From the NCBI GenBank assembly GCA_005881575.1, contig VBCA01000009.1, forward strand, positions 46,297 through 110,296: DNA of 64,000 bases, written 5' to 3'. The position numbers were made by a program, and so were the translations under genes. Below, in pieces: positions 29,192 through 37,651 of the stretch. The stretch is from Betaproteobacteria bacterium (GTDB lineage: Bacteria > Pseudomonadota > Gammaproteobacteria > Burkholderiales > SG8-39). Below the pieces are notes generated by a model that was not told where the DNA came from, did no database searches, and saw only the letters and a list, made by a program, of their open reading frames with translations. The stretch's first letter is position 1, and each line of letters opens with the position of its first letter.

Positions 29192-29569
29192 ATGGCCACG
29201 TCCGAACTCAAGTCCTCCGAGCTTAAGCTCGAGCCGGACAAGCTCTACCTCGAGGAAATTTTCACGGACCGGCGCATCGGGACGATCCGTCGCTTGAGCC
29301 CCGTCGCGAAAGACGGCAAGCCGGACGCATCGCGCACCGTTCTCTACGTCGGCGAGACGCAGATCATGACCCCCGCCGGCTCGATCCCGATAGCGTTCGA
29401 GATAGGCGCGGACTCGCTTGGCGAGGCGGCCGAGAAGTTCGGGTCGCTCGCCAAGGATGCGATCGACCGCACCGTGCGCGAGCTGCAGGAGCTGCGTCGC
29501 CAGGCGAGCTCCTCGATCGTCGTTCCGCAAGGCCCCTTGAGCGGGGGCGGAAAGATCCAGCTTCCCTGA
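29192..29569 (+). CDS. Conserved-looking hypothetical protein
   Basis: A 125-residue cytoplasmic protein with no recognised family. It begins MATSELKSSELKLEPDKLYL at 29192, after GCGAAGG; an upstream in-frame ATG at 29177 would add five residues. The first half is predicted beta-rich (TIRRLSPV, RTVLYVGETQIM, GSIPIAFEIG) and the second half contains a long helix with AAEKFGSLAKDAIDRTVREL and a Ser/Gly-rich tail. It stands alone between the dehydrogenase and the convergent solute-binding protein gene. Role unknown. Confidence 0.6.
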   Translation: MATSELKSSELKLEPDKLYLEEIFTDRRIGTIRRLSPVAKDGKPDASRTVLYVGETQIMTPAGSIPIAFEIGADSLGEAAEKFGSLAKDAIDRTVRELQELRRQASSSIVVPQGPLSGGGKIQLP

Positions 29570-29588
29570 GAGCCGCGATTGCGGAGGC

Positions 29589-30548
29589 CTATTTGATCAG
29601 TCCGGACTTCGCGGCGATCTCAGAAATGCGCCGGTGCTCTTCGCGGATCTCCGCGAGGAGTTTCCCCGGCGGGGAATATTCCATCAACATCCCGAGCGGC
29701 CTGAGCTTCGCGCCGATGGCGGGGGACCTGATGGCTCGCTCCAGCGCCGGAACCAGCGCCCGCGTGACTTCGGCGGGCACGTTTGCCGGTGCAAAGAATC
29801 CCACCCAGACTCCGAAGAGCTGTTCCGAGTAGCCCAGCTCCGGCAGCGTCGGGATGTCCGGAAAATCCGGATACCTGCTCGAGATGACGATGCCCCGCAG
29901 CGTGCCGCTCCTCAGGTGGCCGGTCATAGTGCCGAGCGCGAGGACGACGCCTTCGACGTGCCCGCCGAGGAGGGCGGTGACCGCGGGCGAGGCGCCGGTG
30001 AACGGCACCGTGGTGAGCCCGGCGCCGGTGAGGGAATTGATCGTCAGCACGCAGAAATCGCCCACCGATCCCGCCCCCGCGGTTCCGATGCGCACGCTCC
30101 CCGGATTCTTTTTCGAATGCTCGACCATCTCCGCGAAGGACTTGTAGGGCGCGTCGCCGCGCACGGCGAGGATGCTCGGCGAGCGCATGGCGAGTCCCAG
30201 GGGCGTGAGGTCGGTGAGCGGGTTGTAGCTCGCGGTCTTGGGATCGAGGATCGAACGGAATACCAGGGACGCGTTGTTCGCGAGGATGATGGTGTAGCCG
30301 TCGGGCTTCGACTTCACGACCAGCTCGGTGCCGAGCGCGCCGCCCGCGCCGGGCCGGTTCACCGGGACAATCGCCACCTTGAGCTCGCGGGAAAGCTCCT
30401 CGGCGATGGCGCGCGCGGAAGTGTCGCTCGCGTCTCCGGGCGCGAGCGGAATGACGAGCGTCACCGATCCCTTGGGGTAGTCCTGGGCGTGGAGCGCGGT
30501 CGCCGCGGCGAGCAACAGCGCCGCGCAGGCGGTGAGCGCGATGTTCAT
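29589..30548 (-). CDS. Bug-type tripartite tricarboxylate transporter solute-binding protein
   Basis: A 319-residue periplasmic binding protein of the TctC/Bug family, which is expanded in Burkholderiales. The ATG at 30548 has AGGAGA in front and a signal peptide (residues 1-20, ending ATALHAQ). Family features are YPKGSVTLVIPLAPGDASD, VPVNRPGAGGALGTELVVKS and KPDGYTIILANNASLVF. The family binds carboxylates; in this protein the ligand is unknown. No TctA or TctB membrane subunits lie nearby, so it is an orphan, as is usual for Bug proteins. The gene is followed on the opposite side by the hypothetical at 29192. Confidence 0.88.
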   Translation of the reverse strand: MNIALTACAALLLAAATALHAQDYPKGSVTLVIPLAPGDASDTSARAIAEELSRELKVAIVPVNRPGAGGALGTELVVKSKPDGYTIILANNASLVFRSILDPKTASYNPLTDLTPLGLAMRSPSILAVRGDAPYKSFAEMVEHSKKNPGSVRIGTAGAGSVGDFCVLTINSLTGAGLTTVPFTGASPAVTALLGGHVEGVVLALGTMTGHLRSGTLRGIVISSRYPDFPDIPTLPELGYSEQLFGVWVGFFAPANVPAEVTRALVPALERAIRSPAIGAKLRPLGMLMEYSPPGKLLAEIREEHRRISEIAAKSGLIK

Positions 30549-30564
30549 TGTCTGAATTCTCCTA

Positions 30565-30990
30565 TCACGGCACTTCGTAGCCCAGTTCCCTGCAGCTAGC
30601 GTGCGCGTAACGGACCCCCGCGGCGCGCTCCAGTCCGTCCCCGTTTGCCGCGACGACTTTCCCTTCGCGAATGTAGAGAACCATCGGGTAGAACCCCGCA
30701 TAGGCTCCGCGTGTATCCTTGTCGTTGATCATCACGCATACCGCCCAGCCGTACTGGCGACCGCGCAGGAGCGACTCCTTCTGGTAGAGGGGCTGGGGGC
30801 CCGCCTTGAGCTCGATCAAGGCAAAATCGGGCTCCACGAGCCGGGCCTTCAGATAGTCGCGGACGATTTTTTCGCAGTTCTCCGGGCGCGGGCCGTAATC
30901 GAGCGCCGCGCGTTCTTCGCGGGTCAGCGGAGGAGATTGGCACCCGGTGAGCGACACGAGAGCGATCGATGCTGCGGCGAAGGCCCCCAT
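30565..30990 (-). CDS. Small lipoprotein, downstream copy of a tandem pair
   Basis: A 141-residue predicted lipoprotein with a lipobox LTGC at about residues 14-17 (SIALVSLTGCQS), so it should be anchored in the membrane after lipidation. The mature part shares ERAALDYGPRPENCEKIVRDYL and YGWAVCVMINDKDTRGAYAG with the upstream gene, so the two are tandem paralogues. Start choice between the ATG at 30990 and a GTG at 31002 is unclear, as no strong ribosome site is visible; it probably depends on coupling to the upstream gene 23 bp away. Function unknown. Confidence 0.65.
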   Translation of the reverse strand: MGAFAAASIALVSLTGCQSPPLTREERAALDYGPRPENCEKIVRDYLKARLVEPDFALIELKAGPQPLYQKESLLRGRQYGWAVCVMINDKDTRGAYAGFYPMVLYIREGKVVAANGDGLERAAGVRYAHASCRELGYEVP

Positions 30991-31013
30991 CAGGAGGCGC
31001 ACGGGCTGTTCGA

Positions 31014-31460
31014 TCAGGGAGTCCAAAACGGCGCGCCGAGTTCGTTGCACCCGCTGCGCGCGTAGCGCCAGCCGATGATGTTGTCGTCCGACCCGCCGTT
31101 CACGGCGACGATTTTTCCGTCGCGGATGAAAAACACCATCGGATAGGGGCCGTCGTAGACGCCGCGCGTGTTCTTGTCGTTGATCCACACGCAGACTCCC
31201 CAGCCGTATCGGAGCGGACGCAGCGCCGTCTCCTGCTGGAAGAGCTGCTTGGGTCCCGCCTTGAACTCGACGATCGCGCTGCCGGGATCGAGGAGCTTGG
31301 GCCAGAGGTAGTCCCGGATGAGTTTCTCGTAGTTTTCCGGGCGCGGGCCGTAGTCGTACGCGGCCATCTCCGACTGAGTCGGCGGGCTCTTGCAGCCGCC
31401 GGTCAGGGCGGCCGACGCTCCGGCGCCCAGGATTGCAAGAAACATCGCGATACGCTGCAT
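31014..31460 (-). CDS. Small lipoprotein, upstream copy of a tandem pair
   Basis: A 148-residue predicted lipoprotein: the ATG at 31460 has GGAGGA in front, and the signal MQRIAMFLAILGAGASAALT is followed by the lipid-accepting Cys in TGGCKS. The mature domain contains YDYGPRPENYEKLIRDYLWP, YGWGVCVWINDKNTRGVYDG and VFFIRDGKIVAVNG, shared with the next gene. Both copies keep an internal and a near C-terminal Cys (VCV and SGCNEL) that could form a disulfide. It lies 19 bp downstream of the aldo/keto reductase. Role unknown. Confidence 0.68.
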   Translation of the reverse strand: MQRIAMFLAILGAGASAALTGGCKSPPTQSEMAAYDYGPRPENYEKLIRDYLWPKLLDPGSAIVEFKAGPKQLFQQETALRPLRYGWGVCVWINDKNTRGVYDGPYPMVFFIRDGKIVAVNGGSDDNIIGWRYARSGCNELGAPFWTP

Positions 31461-31479
31461 GGGTTCCTCCGTTGCTCTT

Positions 31480-32337
31480 CTAGTTGAGCGCTGCAAGGTC
31501 CTCGGGCGGGATTCTCAGGGCCGCGGCCGCAGTATTCTCCTCCAGATGCGCGATGGAGGCCGTGCCGGGAATCGGCAGCATGACCCGCGAATGAGCAAGC
31601 AGCCACGCGAGCGCCACCTGCGCAGGCGGCAAGCCGAGCCGTCGGGCGAGCTGTTTCACGCCGCGCGACCTGAGCGCCGCTCCATCGCCGAGCGGATACC
31701 ACGGGATGAAGGCAACGCCGAGCTCCTCGCAGGCCTTGAGCACGTCTTCCGATTTCCGGTTTTCTAGATTGTATTGGTTTTGCACCGATGCGATGGGAGC
31801 GATACGCCGCGCCGCTTCCAGTTGCTCCGCGGTGACGTTGGAGAGCCCCAGATGCCGGATCTTGCCGGCACGCTGGGCCTCGGCGAGCGCGCCCACCGAG
31901 TCGGCGAAGGGTACTTGCGGGTCCGGGGCGTGAAGCTGATAGAGGTCGATGCGCTCGAGCCTCAAGCGCTTCAAGCTCCCGTCCAACGCCCGGCGCAGAT
32001 GCTCGGGTCGGCCGTCCGGGTCCCAGCGGCGCCTGCCCGGGCGCACGACCCCGCCCTTGGTGCCGATGACAAGGCCCTTGGGGTAGGGATGCAGGGTTTC
32101 CGCGATGAAGGATTCGGAAGCGTGCGGCCCGTAGCTGTCGGCGGTGTCGAAGAAATTGATGCCGAGCTCAAGCGCGCGATGCAACAACAGCTTCGCCGTG
32201 CGCGGATCGGCCGGCGGGCCCCAGATGTCGCCGCCGTCGGTGGTCACGCGCATCGCGCCGAAACCCATGCGCCGTACGGTGAGCTCGCCGAGCTGCAGCG
32301 TTCCTGCCCCCGCCGCTGGACTCCTATGCTCGTTCAA
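31480..32337 (-). CDS. Aldo/keto reductase
   Basis: A 285-residue NADPH-dependent aldo/keto reductase. The (beta/alpha)8 barrel is indicated by GINFFDTADSYGPHASE with the catalytic Asp and Tyr near residue 60, GLVIGTKGGVVRPG with the catalytic Lys, IDLYQLHAPDPQ with the substrate-side His, and LPIPGTASIAHLEEN with the cofactor-binding tail. Substrate is not predictable. It precedes the two lipoprotein genes on the same strand and follows the peroxiredoxin by one base, so it may be in a redox-stress operon with it. Confidence 0.88.
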   Translation of the reverse strand: MNEHRSPAAGAGTLQLGELTVRRMGFGAMRVTTDGGDIWGPPADPRTAKLLLHRALELGINFFDTADSYGPHASESFIAETLHPYPKGLVIGTKGGVVRPGRRRWDPDGRPEHLRRALDGSLKRLRLERIDLYQLHAPDPQVPFADSVGALAEAQRAGKIRHLGLSNVTAEQLEAARRIAPIASVQNQYNLENRKSEDVLKACEELGVAFIPWYPLGDGAALRSRGVKQLARRLGLPPAQVALAWLLAHSRVMLPIPGTASIAHLEENTAAAALRIPPEDLAALN

Positions 32338-32338
32338 G

Positions 32339-32992
32339 CTACTTGGGTTGCGCCACGGTCCGCAGATACGGCTTGAGCGTCTTGAAGCCTTGCGGGTACT
32401 TTTTCTTCGCGTCCTCGTCCGATACCGAGGTAGGAATGATCACGTCCTGGCCCGGCTTCCAGTTCACCGGCGTCGCAACCGCGTGTTTGGCGTTCAACTG
32501 CAGTGAATCGAGGAGGCGCAGAACCTCGTCGAAATTTCGGCCCGCGCTCATCGGGTAGACGAGCATCGCCTTCACTTTCTTGTCGGGCCCGATCATGAAC
32601 ACCGAGCGGATCGTGGCGTTGTCCGCAGCGGTGCGCTTTCCGCCGCTCGCGTTTGGATGGATCATGTCGTAGAGTTTCGCGACGTGCAGGTCCGGGTCGC
32701 CGATCATCGGATAGTTGACCGCGGTCCCTTGAGTCTCCTTGATGTCGTTGACCCATTTGTTGTGGTCGCTTACCGGATCGATTGAAAGCCCGATGATCTT
32801 GGTGTTCCTCTTGTCGAACTCGGGTTTCAACTTCGCCATGTAGCCGAGCTCGGTGGTGCACACCGGCGTGAAATCCTTAGGATGCGAGAAAAGGATCGCC
32901 CATTTGTCTCCGATCCATTCGTGGAATCGGATTTTTCCTTCGGTGGTTTCTGCCGTGAAGTCCGGTGCTTCATCGCCTATGCGAACAGCCAT
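32339..32992 (-). CDS. 1-Cys peroxiredoxin (Prx6-type)
   Basis: A 217-residue peroxidase that reduces hydrogen peroxide or organic peroxides. The ATG at 32992 follows a good CGGAGG site; the reading frame is open upstream but without a start signal. SHPKDFTPVCTTELGYM near residue 45 holds the peroxidatic Cys, and the C-terminal half has the long extension with the YPMSAGRNFDEVLRLLDSLQ and TPVNWKPGQDVIIP blocks of the Prx6 group. No conserved resolving Cys is seen, as expected for a 1-Cys enzyme. It is divergent from the nucleotidyl cyclase-like gene. Confidence 0.92.
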   Translation of the reverse strand: MAVRIGDEAPDFTAETTEGKIRFHEWIGDKWAILFSHPKDFTPVCTTELGYMAKLKPEFDKRNTKIIGLSIDPVSDHNKWVNDIKETQGTAVNYPMIGDPDLHVAKLYDMIHPNASGGKRTAADNATIRSVFMIGPDKKVKAMLVYPMSAGRNFDEVLRLLDSLQLNAKHAVATPVNWKPGQDVIIPTSVSDEDAKKKYPQGFKTLKPYLRTVAQPK

Positions 32993-33206
32993 TTTGACCT
33001 CCGTCTGGGTGGCGGGCCGGAAACACCCGGGGCGCCGCGATTGCGCGTTTCCGGTCCTGAGTTGAGAATTCGAGACTTCCCGTTGAATGTACGGGGATGG
33101 AAAAATTATACTCCGCCCGGCGGCTTGAACTAATGACATTCGAATAATATGCATATACTTGCGAAGGGGCCCCGGTTGAACGCGAAGCGAGAGGGGAGAG
33201 TACGAG

Positions 33207-33812
33207 GTGGCGGTTAGCGAGGCGGACAAGCCCGAACGCTCTCCACTGGTGATCCTGTTTGCGGAGATGCGCGGGTTTACGGGCATATCGGACATGCTCG
33301 ATCCGGCAATCGTGCTCGCGCGCGTCGGCGAATTCGTGTCCTTCATGGCCAAGGCGGTCGAGGCGCACGAGGGCGCCGTGGTGGACATCCTCAGCGACAC
33401 CGTGATGGCGACCTTCACCGGGCAGGACGACGCCCAGCACGCGGTCGAGGCAGCGCAGGACATCCAGGCCGGATTTGCGACCCTCGCCGAGGCGTGGCAG
33501 CGCGACTTCGGCATCCGCGCGGCGGTATCGCAGGGGCTGCACTGCGGGGACGCCGTAATCGGATTCGCGAAGCAAAGCCCGACCCCCGAACAGCTCTTCG
33601 TGTTCGGCGATTGCGTGAGCATCGCCAACCGCCTGCTGCACCGCGCGCGCGCGGGCGAATTCGTGCTCTCGGAAAACCTGATGGACCTTGCGGCCGAGAT
33701 GGGCGTCGCAATCGACGCGGAAGAGCTACCGCCGCTGGAAATCCCGCGCCGCGATCCGATCAAGCTTTTTGGCGTGCTCCTCGATACGCGCCTGGACTTT
33801 ACCCACGGGTGA
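33207..33812 (+). CDS. Class III nucleotidyl cyclase-homology domain protein, atypical metal site
   Basis: A 201-residue stand-alone cyclase homology domain. VILFAEMRGFTGISDML near residue 15 corresponds to the first metal-binding motif FADIRGFT, but with Glu where Asp is usual; DILSDTVMATFTGQDDA is the second metal region and FGDCVSIANRLLHRARAGE the transition-state region. A GTG start at 33207 follows GAGAGGGGAG. With the Asp-to-Glu change catalysis may be altered; it may bind rather than make cyclic nucleotides. It is unaccompanied by a sensor domain. Confidence 0.75.
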   Translation: MAVSEADKPERSPLVILFAEMRGFTGISDMLDPAIVLARVGEFVSFMAKAVEAHEGAVVDILSDTVMATFTGQDDAQHAVEAAQDIQAGFATLAEAWQRDFGIRAAVSQGLHCGDAVIGFAKQSPTPEQLFVFGDCVSIANRLLHRARAGEFVLSENLMDLAAEMGVAIDAEELPPLEIPRRDPIKLFGVLLDTRLDFTHG

Positions 33813-33823
33813 GGCTCTCGCCT

Positions 33824-34264
33824 TTAGCGCCAGAACGCCAGGATCATCGCCACCATCTGCAGCATCACGAAGTAGTACGCGGCGTTGATCCAGAACAGCT
33901 TCCAGGATTTGTTCTCCCAGGACACTCCGCCCAGAAGCAAAGGCACGTAGAACCCGATCCAGGTCCAAAAGCCGGTGGAGAAGCCGTAGAACGCGGCCGA
34001 GCCGTCGGCTCCGGCCTTCCATACCGACGGCCGCCACACCTCGCCGGTGTGCGCGAGCACGAACGCCGTAAGGAACGAGCCGATCAACATGAGGATCAAG
34101 CCGCGCCGCATGACCTTCGGGTCGGGCTTGCTGCCGGCCGGGATGCCCATCTCCTTCATCCACGCCTTGCCCAGGATCGGGCCGTACCAGAGAAAGCCGA
34201 GCACCATCGTGGCGGCCACCGCGACGAGAATCGCCCAGTAGTTCACATGAATGTCAGGCTGCAT
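33824..34264 (-). CDS. DUF1761 family membrane protein
   Basis: A 146-residue inner-membrane protein with four predicted helices. NYWAILVAVAATMVLGFLWYGPILGKAWM at the N-terminus is diagnostic of DUF1761, and the last two helices hold FWTWIGFYVPLLLGG and KLFWINAAYYFVMLQM. The ATG at 34264 follows GGGGAGAG. The role of this family is not known to me. It is convergent with the cyclase-like gene, with an 11-bp gap, and 101 bp downstream of the diguanylate cyclase. Confidence 0.82.
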   Translation of the reverse strand: MQPDIHVNYWAILVAVAATMVLGFLWYGPILGKAWMKEMGIPAGSKPDPKVMRRGLILMLIGSFLTAFVLAHTGEVWRPSVWKAGADGSAAFYGFSTGFWTWIGFYVPLLLGGVSWENKSWKLFWINAAYYFVMLQMVAMILAFWR

Positions 34265-34365
34265 GGAATCTCTCCCCTTTCGAACGCGGCCCGGCGTGCG
34301 TGGGCCGCGTTGGAATGCTAGGAGCATCCGTTACCGGATGCAAGAGAGGTCCCTTCGGGGACGCT

Positions 34366-35322
34366 TCAGGCGTGCGCGCGCTTGGCGGTCTTGGAGCGAA
34401 GCGAGGAAACCTTGGCGGTTGCGCGCGCGAAAATCCTGACTTGATTGCGCCCCCGGCCTTTCGCGTCGTAGAGCGCCTTGTCGGCGGCGCGGAGCAGGGA
34501 CTCGGGTTCCGCGGCGTGGTCGGGGAAGATCGCCACGCCGAGCGATGCGGTGACGCCCATGAGTTGGACGTCTTCCTCCCTTATCGCCGAGCAAATCGCC
34601 TCAGCCCTGCTGCGCGCGCTCTGCGGAGTGGCGTTGGGAAGCACCAGCGTGAACTCCTCGCCTCCGTAGCGGCAGGCGATGTCCGTGCCCCGGATATGGC
34701 GTTTGAGCAGCGTCGCGATTTCCGTGAGCACGAGATCGCCGGCAGCGTGTCCCGCGGTGTCGTTCACCCGCTTGAAGCGGTCCAGGTCGATCATGATCAC
34801 CGCGACGCGAATGCCTTCGCGCGCGGCACGCAGCAGCTCGCGCGGCAAATAGTCCCGCAGAAAGCGCCGGTTATAGAGATTGGTCAGGGGATCCCGGATC
34901 GCCTCCTCCTTGAGGGTCTTCAAGGCCTGGGCGAGCGCCTCGAAAGCGCGGCCGCGCTCGCCGACGACGGTGCTGAGCACGAGTCCCGTGGAAACCACCG
35001 TGCCCAAGAACGCGAGCAGCAGCAGGAGCGAAGTGCCGAGCGGCGCCGATGCGAACGGCCCGCGCCCCGCTATCGTGTGCCACACGGCGATGATGCACAC
35101 CAGCGCGTTCAGCGCGATCACCTCGCGCTGCCCGAAGCGCAAAGCCATCCAGATCACGAAAGGCAGGATCGTGAACGTGAGCGGCAGCGAAGGCAGGGTG
35201 GGGGCCAATGCGTCGCTGAAGATCGCGTAGGTCAGCGCGAGCATCGGCAGGGCGATGAGGAGCACCCGGCCGGCGTAGTATAGGACGGAGATGCCCTGCT
35301 GCTTGCGGACTACAGCGTCCAA
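34366..35322 (-). CDS. Membrane-anchored diguanylate cyclase (GGDEF)
   Basis: A 318-residue enzyme that makes cyclic di-GMP. An N-terminal membrane sensor of about four or five hydrophobic helices (MASE-like) occupies residues 15-125. The catalytic GGDEF domain begins at RDPLTNLYNRRFLRDYL, with DLDRFKRVNDTAGHAAGD and an active-site GGEEF near residue 245. RGTD five residues before GGEEF is an allosteric inhibitory I-site, so the enzyme should be product-inhibited. No PAS or response-regulator domain. It is divergent from the catabolic island that begins at 35485. Confidence 0.9.
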   Translation of the reverse strand: MDAVVRKQQGISVLYYAGRVLLIALPMLALTYAIFSDALAPTLPSLPLTFTILPFVIWMALRFGQREVIALNALVCIIAVWHTIAGRGPFASAPLGTSLLLLLAFLGTVVSTGLVLSTVVGERGRAFEALAQALKTLKEEAIRDPLTNLYNRRFLRDYLPRELLRAAREGIRVAVIMIDLDRFKRVNDTAGHAAGDLVLTEIATLLKRHIRGTDIACRYGGEEFTLVLPNATPQSARSRAEAICSAIREEDVQLMGVTASLGVAIFPDHAAEPESLLRAADKALYDAKGRGRNQVRIFARATAKVSSLRSKTAKRAHA

Positions 35323-35418
35323 GTTTCACCTTTGCTTTCTTGCATAATCAGTAAATTACGAGCGATTCTTACCGTGCAGTATAAGCTTCAAATTGCGCGT
35401 CGACAAGCCCCGGGGGGT

Positions 35419-35479
35419 CGTGAACTATGACGCAGTCGCAGGCGGAACCGGGGAGCCCACCGTGAAATATGACGCAGTC
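35419..35479. repeat. 19-bp direct repeat before the FAD monooxygenase gene
   Basis: CGTGAACTATGACGCAGTC (35419-35437) and CGTGAAATATGACGCAGTC (35461-35479) differ at one base and begin 42 bp apart, four helical turns. Each contains TGACGCAGTC; the second continues to TGACGCAGTCA, an inverted repeat with a 3-base centre. The second copy ends 5 bp before the start codon at 35485, suggesting tandem operators or a duplication. Confidence 0.55.
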
Positions 35480-35484
35480 ATGAG

Positions 35485-36621
35485 ATGCGCGTCGCCGTAA
35501 TCGGGGCCGGACCCGCCGGTCTGTTGTTCTCGCTCCTCGCGAAGCGCCGCTATCCCTCCTGGCGGATCGAGGTCGCCGAGCAGAATCCCGAAGGGGCGAC
35601 CTACGGATTCGGGGTCGTATTCTCCGACGGGGCGCTCGCATTTCTCGAGCGCGATGAGCCGCAGCTCTCGAACATCCTGCAGACGGCGATGGAACGCTGG
35701 CCGATTCAGCGCATCGTGCACCGCGGCGAGCGCGTGGACATCGACGGTAACGGCTTTTCCGCAATCGGTCGCCTCGCGCTCCGGCGGATCCTGCGAGACC
35801 TGTGCCTCGATGCCGGCGTGAGGGTCGAGTATGGCCGCGCCATAACCGCGCTCGATGAGCTCGCAGGCGCGGACGTCGTGGTCGGCGCCGACGGATCGAA
35901 TTCGCTCGTGCGTGCGGCGCTGCAGGCGGTGTTTGAGCCGCAGATCGAGCTGCTCAGCAACCGCTTCGCGTGGTACGGCACGACGCGGCCGTTCGATTGC
36001 CTTACGCTCACCTTCCGCAGCAACGAGGACGGCGCTTTTGTCGCTCACCATTACCGTCACGCGCCGGACATGAGCACCTTCGTCGTCGAATGCGACGGGG
36101 CCACCTGGAACAAGGCGGCACTCGGCCGGATGGACGACGCCCAGTCGCGCGCGTACTGCGAGCGCGTGTTTGCGCCGGATCTGGACGGGCATCCTCTGGT
36201 CTCGAACAAGTCGCTGTGGCGGCAGTTTCCGCTGCTGTCGAACCGGCGCTGGTCCTCGGGAAAGTTCGTCCTGATCGGCGACGCCCTGCGCACCGTGCAT
36301 TTCTCGATCGGCTCGGGAACCCGCCTCGGATTCGAGGACGCAATCGCCCTCGACCGGGCGTTCGGCGAGGCGGGCGAGGACGTGCCGCAGGCGCTCGCGG
36401 CGTTCGAGCGCGAGCGCAGGCCCATCGTGGAGAAGCTGCTCGCCGCGGCGAACGCGAGCTCCTACTGGTACGAGCGGTTTCCGGAAAAAATGCGCGAGGC
36501 GCCCTGGCGGCTCGCGTACGATTACATGACCCGAAGCGGCCGCATGACGGACGATCGCCTGCGGGAGCAGTCGCCGAAATTCATGGCGAACGTCGAGGCG
36601 CAAAGGCGGGGCGGAAGGTGA
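35485..36621 (+). CDS. FAD-dependent aromatic monooxygenase
   Basis: A 378-residue flavoprotein monooxygenase. VAVIGAGPAGLLFSLLAKRR at the N-terminus is the FAD-binding Rossmann motif, VVVGADGSNSLVRAA is the DG motif, and VLIGDALRTVHFSIGSGTRL is the GD motif. Length and sequence resemble the N-terminal half of 2-aminobenzoyl-CoA monooxygenase/salicylyl-CoA 5-hydroxylase, here without the old-yellow-enzyme half. It could hydroxylate an aromatic acid or its CoA ester. It is first in an apparent operon with MetF-like, hydrolase and luciferase-like genes. The start is not backed by a strong ribosome site. Confidence 0.82.
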   Translation: MRVAVIGAGPAGLLFSLLAKRRYPSWRIEVAEQNPEGATYGFGVVFSDGALAFLERDEPQLSNILQTAMERWPIQRIVHRGERVDIDGNGFSAIGRLALRRILRDLCLDAGVRVEYGRAITALDELAGADVVVGADGSNSLVRAALQAVFEPQIELLSNRFAWYGTTRPFDCLTLTFRSNEDGAFVAHHYRHAPDMSTFVVECDGATWNKAALGRMDDAQSRAYCERVFAPDLDGHPLVSNKSLWRQFPLLSNRRWSSGKFVLIGDALRTVHFSIGSGTRLGFEDAIALDRAFGEAGEDVPQALAAFERERRPIVEKLLAAANASSYWYERFPEKMREAPWRLAYDYMTRSGRMTDDRLREQSPKFMANVEAQRRGGR

Positions 36622-36662
36622 TACCTGGCGTGCTAGACTCGCGGCTGCGACCGGAACCCGAC

Positions 36663-37625
36663 ATGGACTTGGCCACGAAGGAACAGTCATCGAGTAGCGC
36701 CATCAGCGAGCTGCAAAGGCGCCTCCAGGACGGAAGTTTCGTCGTTACCGCCGAGCTTTCCCCGCCGGTGTCCACCGATCCGGCCGAATTCATCGATCAT
36801 GCGCTCGCGTTGCGAGGGCTCGTCACCGCGATCAATGTGACCGACGGCGCGGGATCGAAGGCACACATGTCCAGCCTCGCGGCGGCGCACTTCCTGGTGC
36901 GAAGCGGTGTCGAGCCCGTCCTGCAGATCACCTGTCGCGACCGGAACCGCATTGCGCTTCAGGCGGAGCTCCTCGGCGCCGCCGCCCTCGGCATACGCAA
37001 CATTCTCGCGCTGCGCGGCGACGACCCGACCCTCGGGGACCAGCCGGATACGAAGCCCGTTTTCGACCTCGATACGACGGCCTTGCTCGCGACCGCGCAG
37101 CGGATGCGCTCGGAGCACCGCCTTCCCTCGGGCACCGAAATCAAGGGCGCCGTGAGGTTCGTGCTCGGCGCGGCGGAGCTGCCCGTGGATCCTTCGGCCG
37201 GCTGGCGTCCCAACGGCCTGCTCTCGAAGATGGCAGCCGGCGCCGAATTCATCCAGACGCAGTTCTGCATGGATGGCGACGCGGTGCGGCGCTACGCCGC
37301 GCGATTGCTCGACCTGGGCGTGGCGCAAAAGCTCCCGATCCTGATCGGCGTCGCCCCGATTCCTTCGGCGCGCTCGGCGCGCTGGATGAAAGAGAAGCTC
37401 TTCGGGGCCATGATCCCGGACCGCATCGTGGATCGGCTCGAGCGCGCGGCCGACCCGAAAGCCGAAGGCAGAAGAATCTGCGTCGAGCTTCTGCAGCAGC
37501 TCGTGGAGACCCCGGGTGTGGCCGGTGCGCACGTGATGGCGCCGGCTTTCCATTCCGCGATCGGCCCGGTGATCGAGGCCTCGCGCGTTGCCGGAACGAA
37601 ACGCGCGGGCGCGAGGCGCGGCTAG
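36663..37625 (+). CDS. Methylenetetrahydrofolate reductase-like (MetF family) protein
   Basis: A 320-residue TIM-barrel flavoprotein of the MetF family: VVTAELSPPVSTDPAEF near the start, QITCRDRNRIALQAELLGA, ILALRGDDPTLGD and AEFIQTQFCMDGDAV are family blocks. It normally reduces 5,10-methylene-THF to 5-methyl-THF. The start at ATG 36663 is tentative because a ribosome site is not obvious. Placed among catabolic genes, it may recycle methyl groups removed from methoxy- or N-methyl-substrates, as metF does beside tetrahydrofolate-dependent demethylases, but no demethylase gene is seen in the window. Confidence 0.78.
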   Translation: MDLATKEQSSSSAISELQRRLQDGSFVVTAELSPPVSTDPAEFIDHALALRGLVTAINVTDGAGSKAHMSSLAAAHFLVRSGVEPVLQITCRDRNRIALQAELLGAAALGIRNILALRGDDPTLGDQPDTKPVFDLDTTALLATAQRMRSEHRLPSGTEIKGAVRFVLGAAELPVDPSAGWRPNGLLSKMAAGAEFIQTQFCMDGDAVRRYAARLLDLGVAQKLPILIGVAPIPSARSARWMKEKLFGAMIPDRIVDRLERAADPKAEGRRICVELLQQLVETPGVAGAHVMAPAFHSAIGPVIEASRVAGTKRAGARRG

Positions 37626-37651
37626 CTGCTGGCTGAGCCGGAACCGGCATC

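Noticed and set aside
35375..35386. TGCAGTATAAGC resembling the BoxR repeat upstream of the catabolic island
   Set aside because: It lacks the ATGC end and a second copy, so the match is too weak to call an operator.
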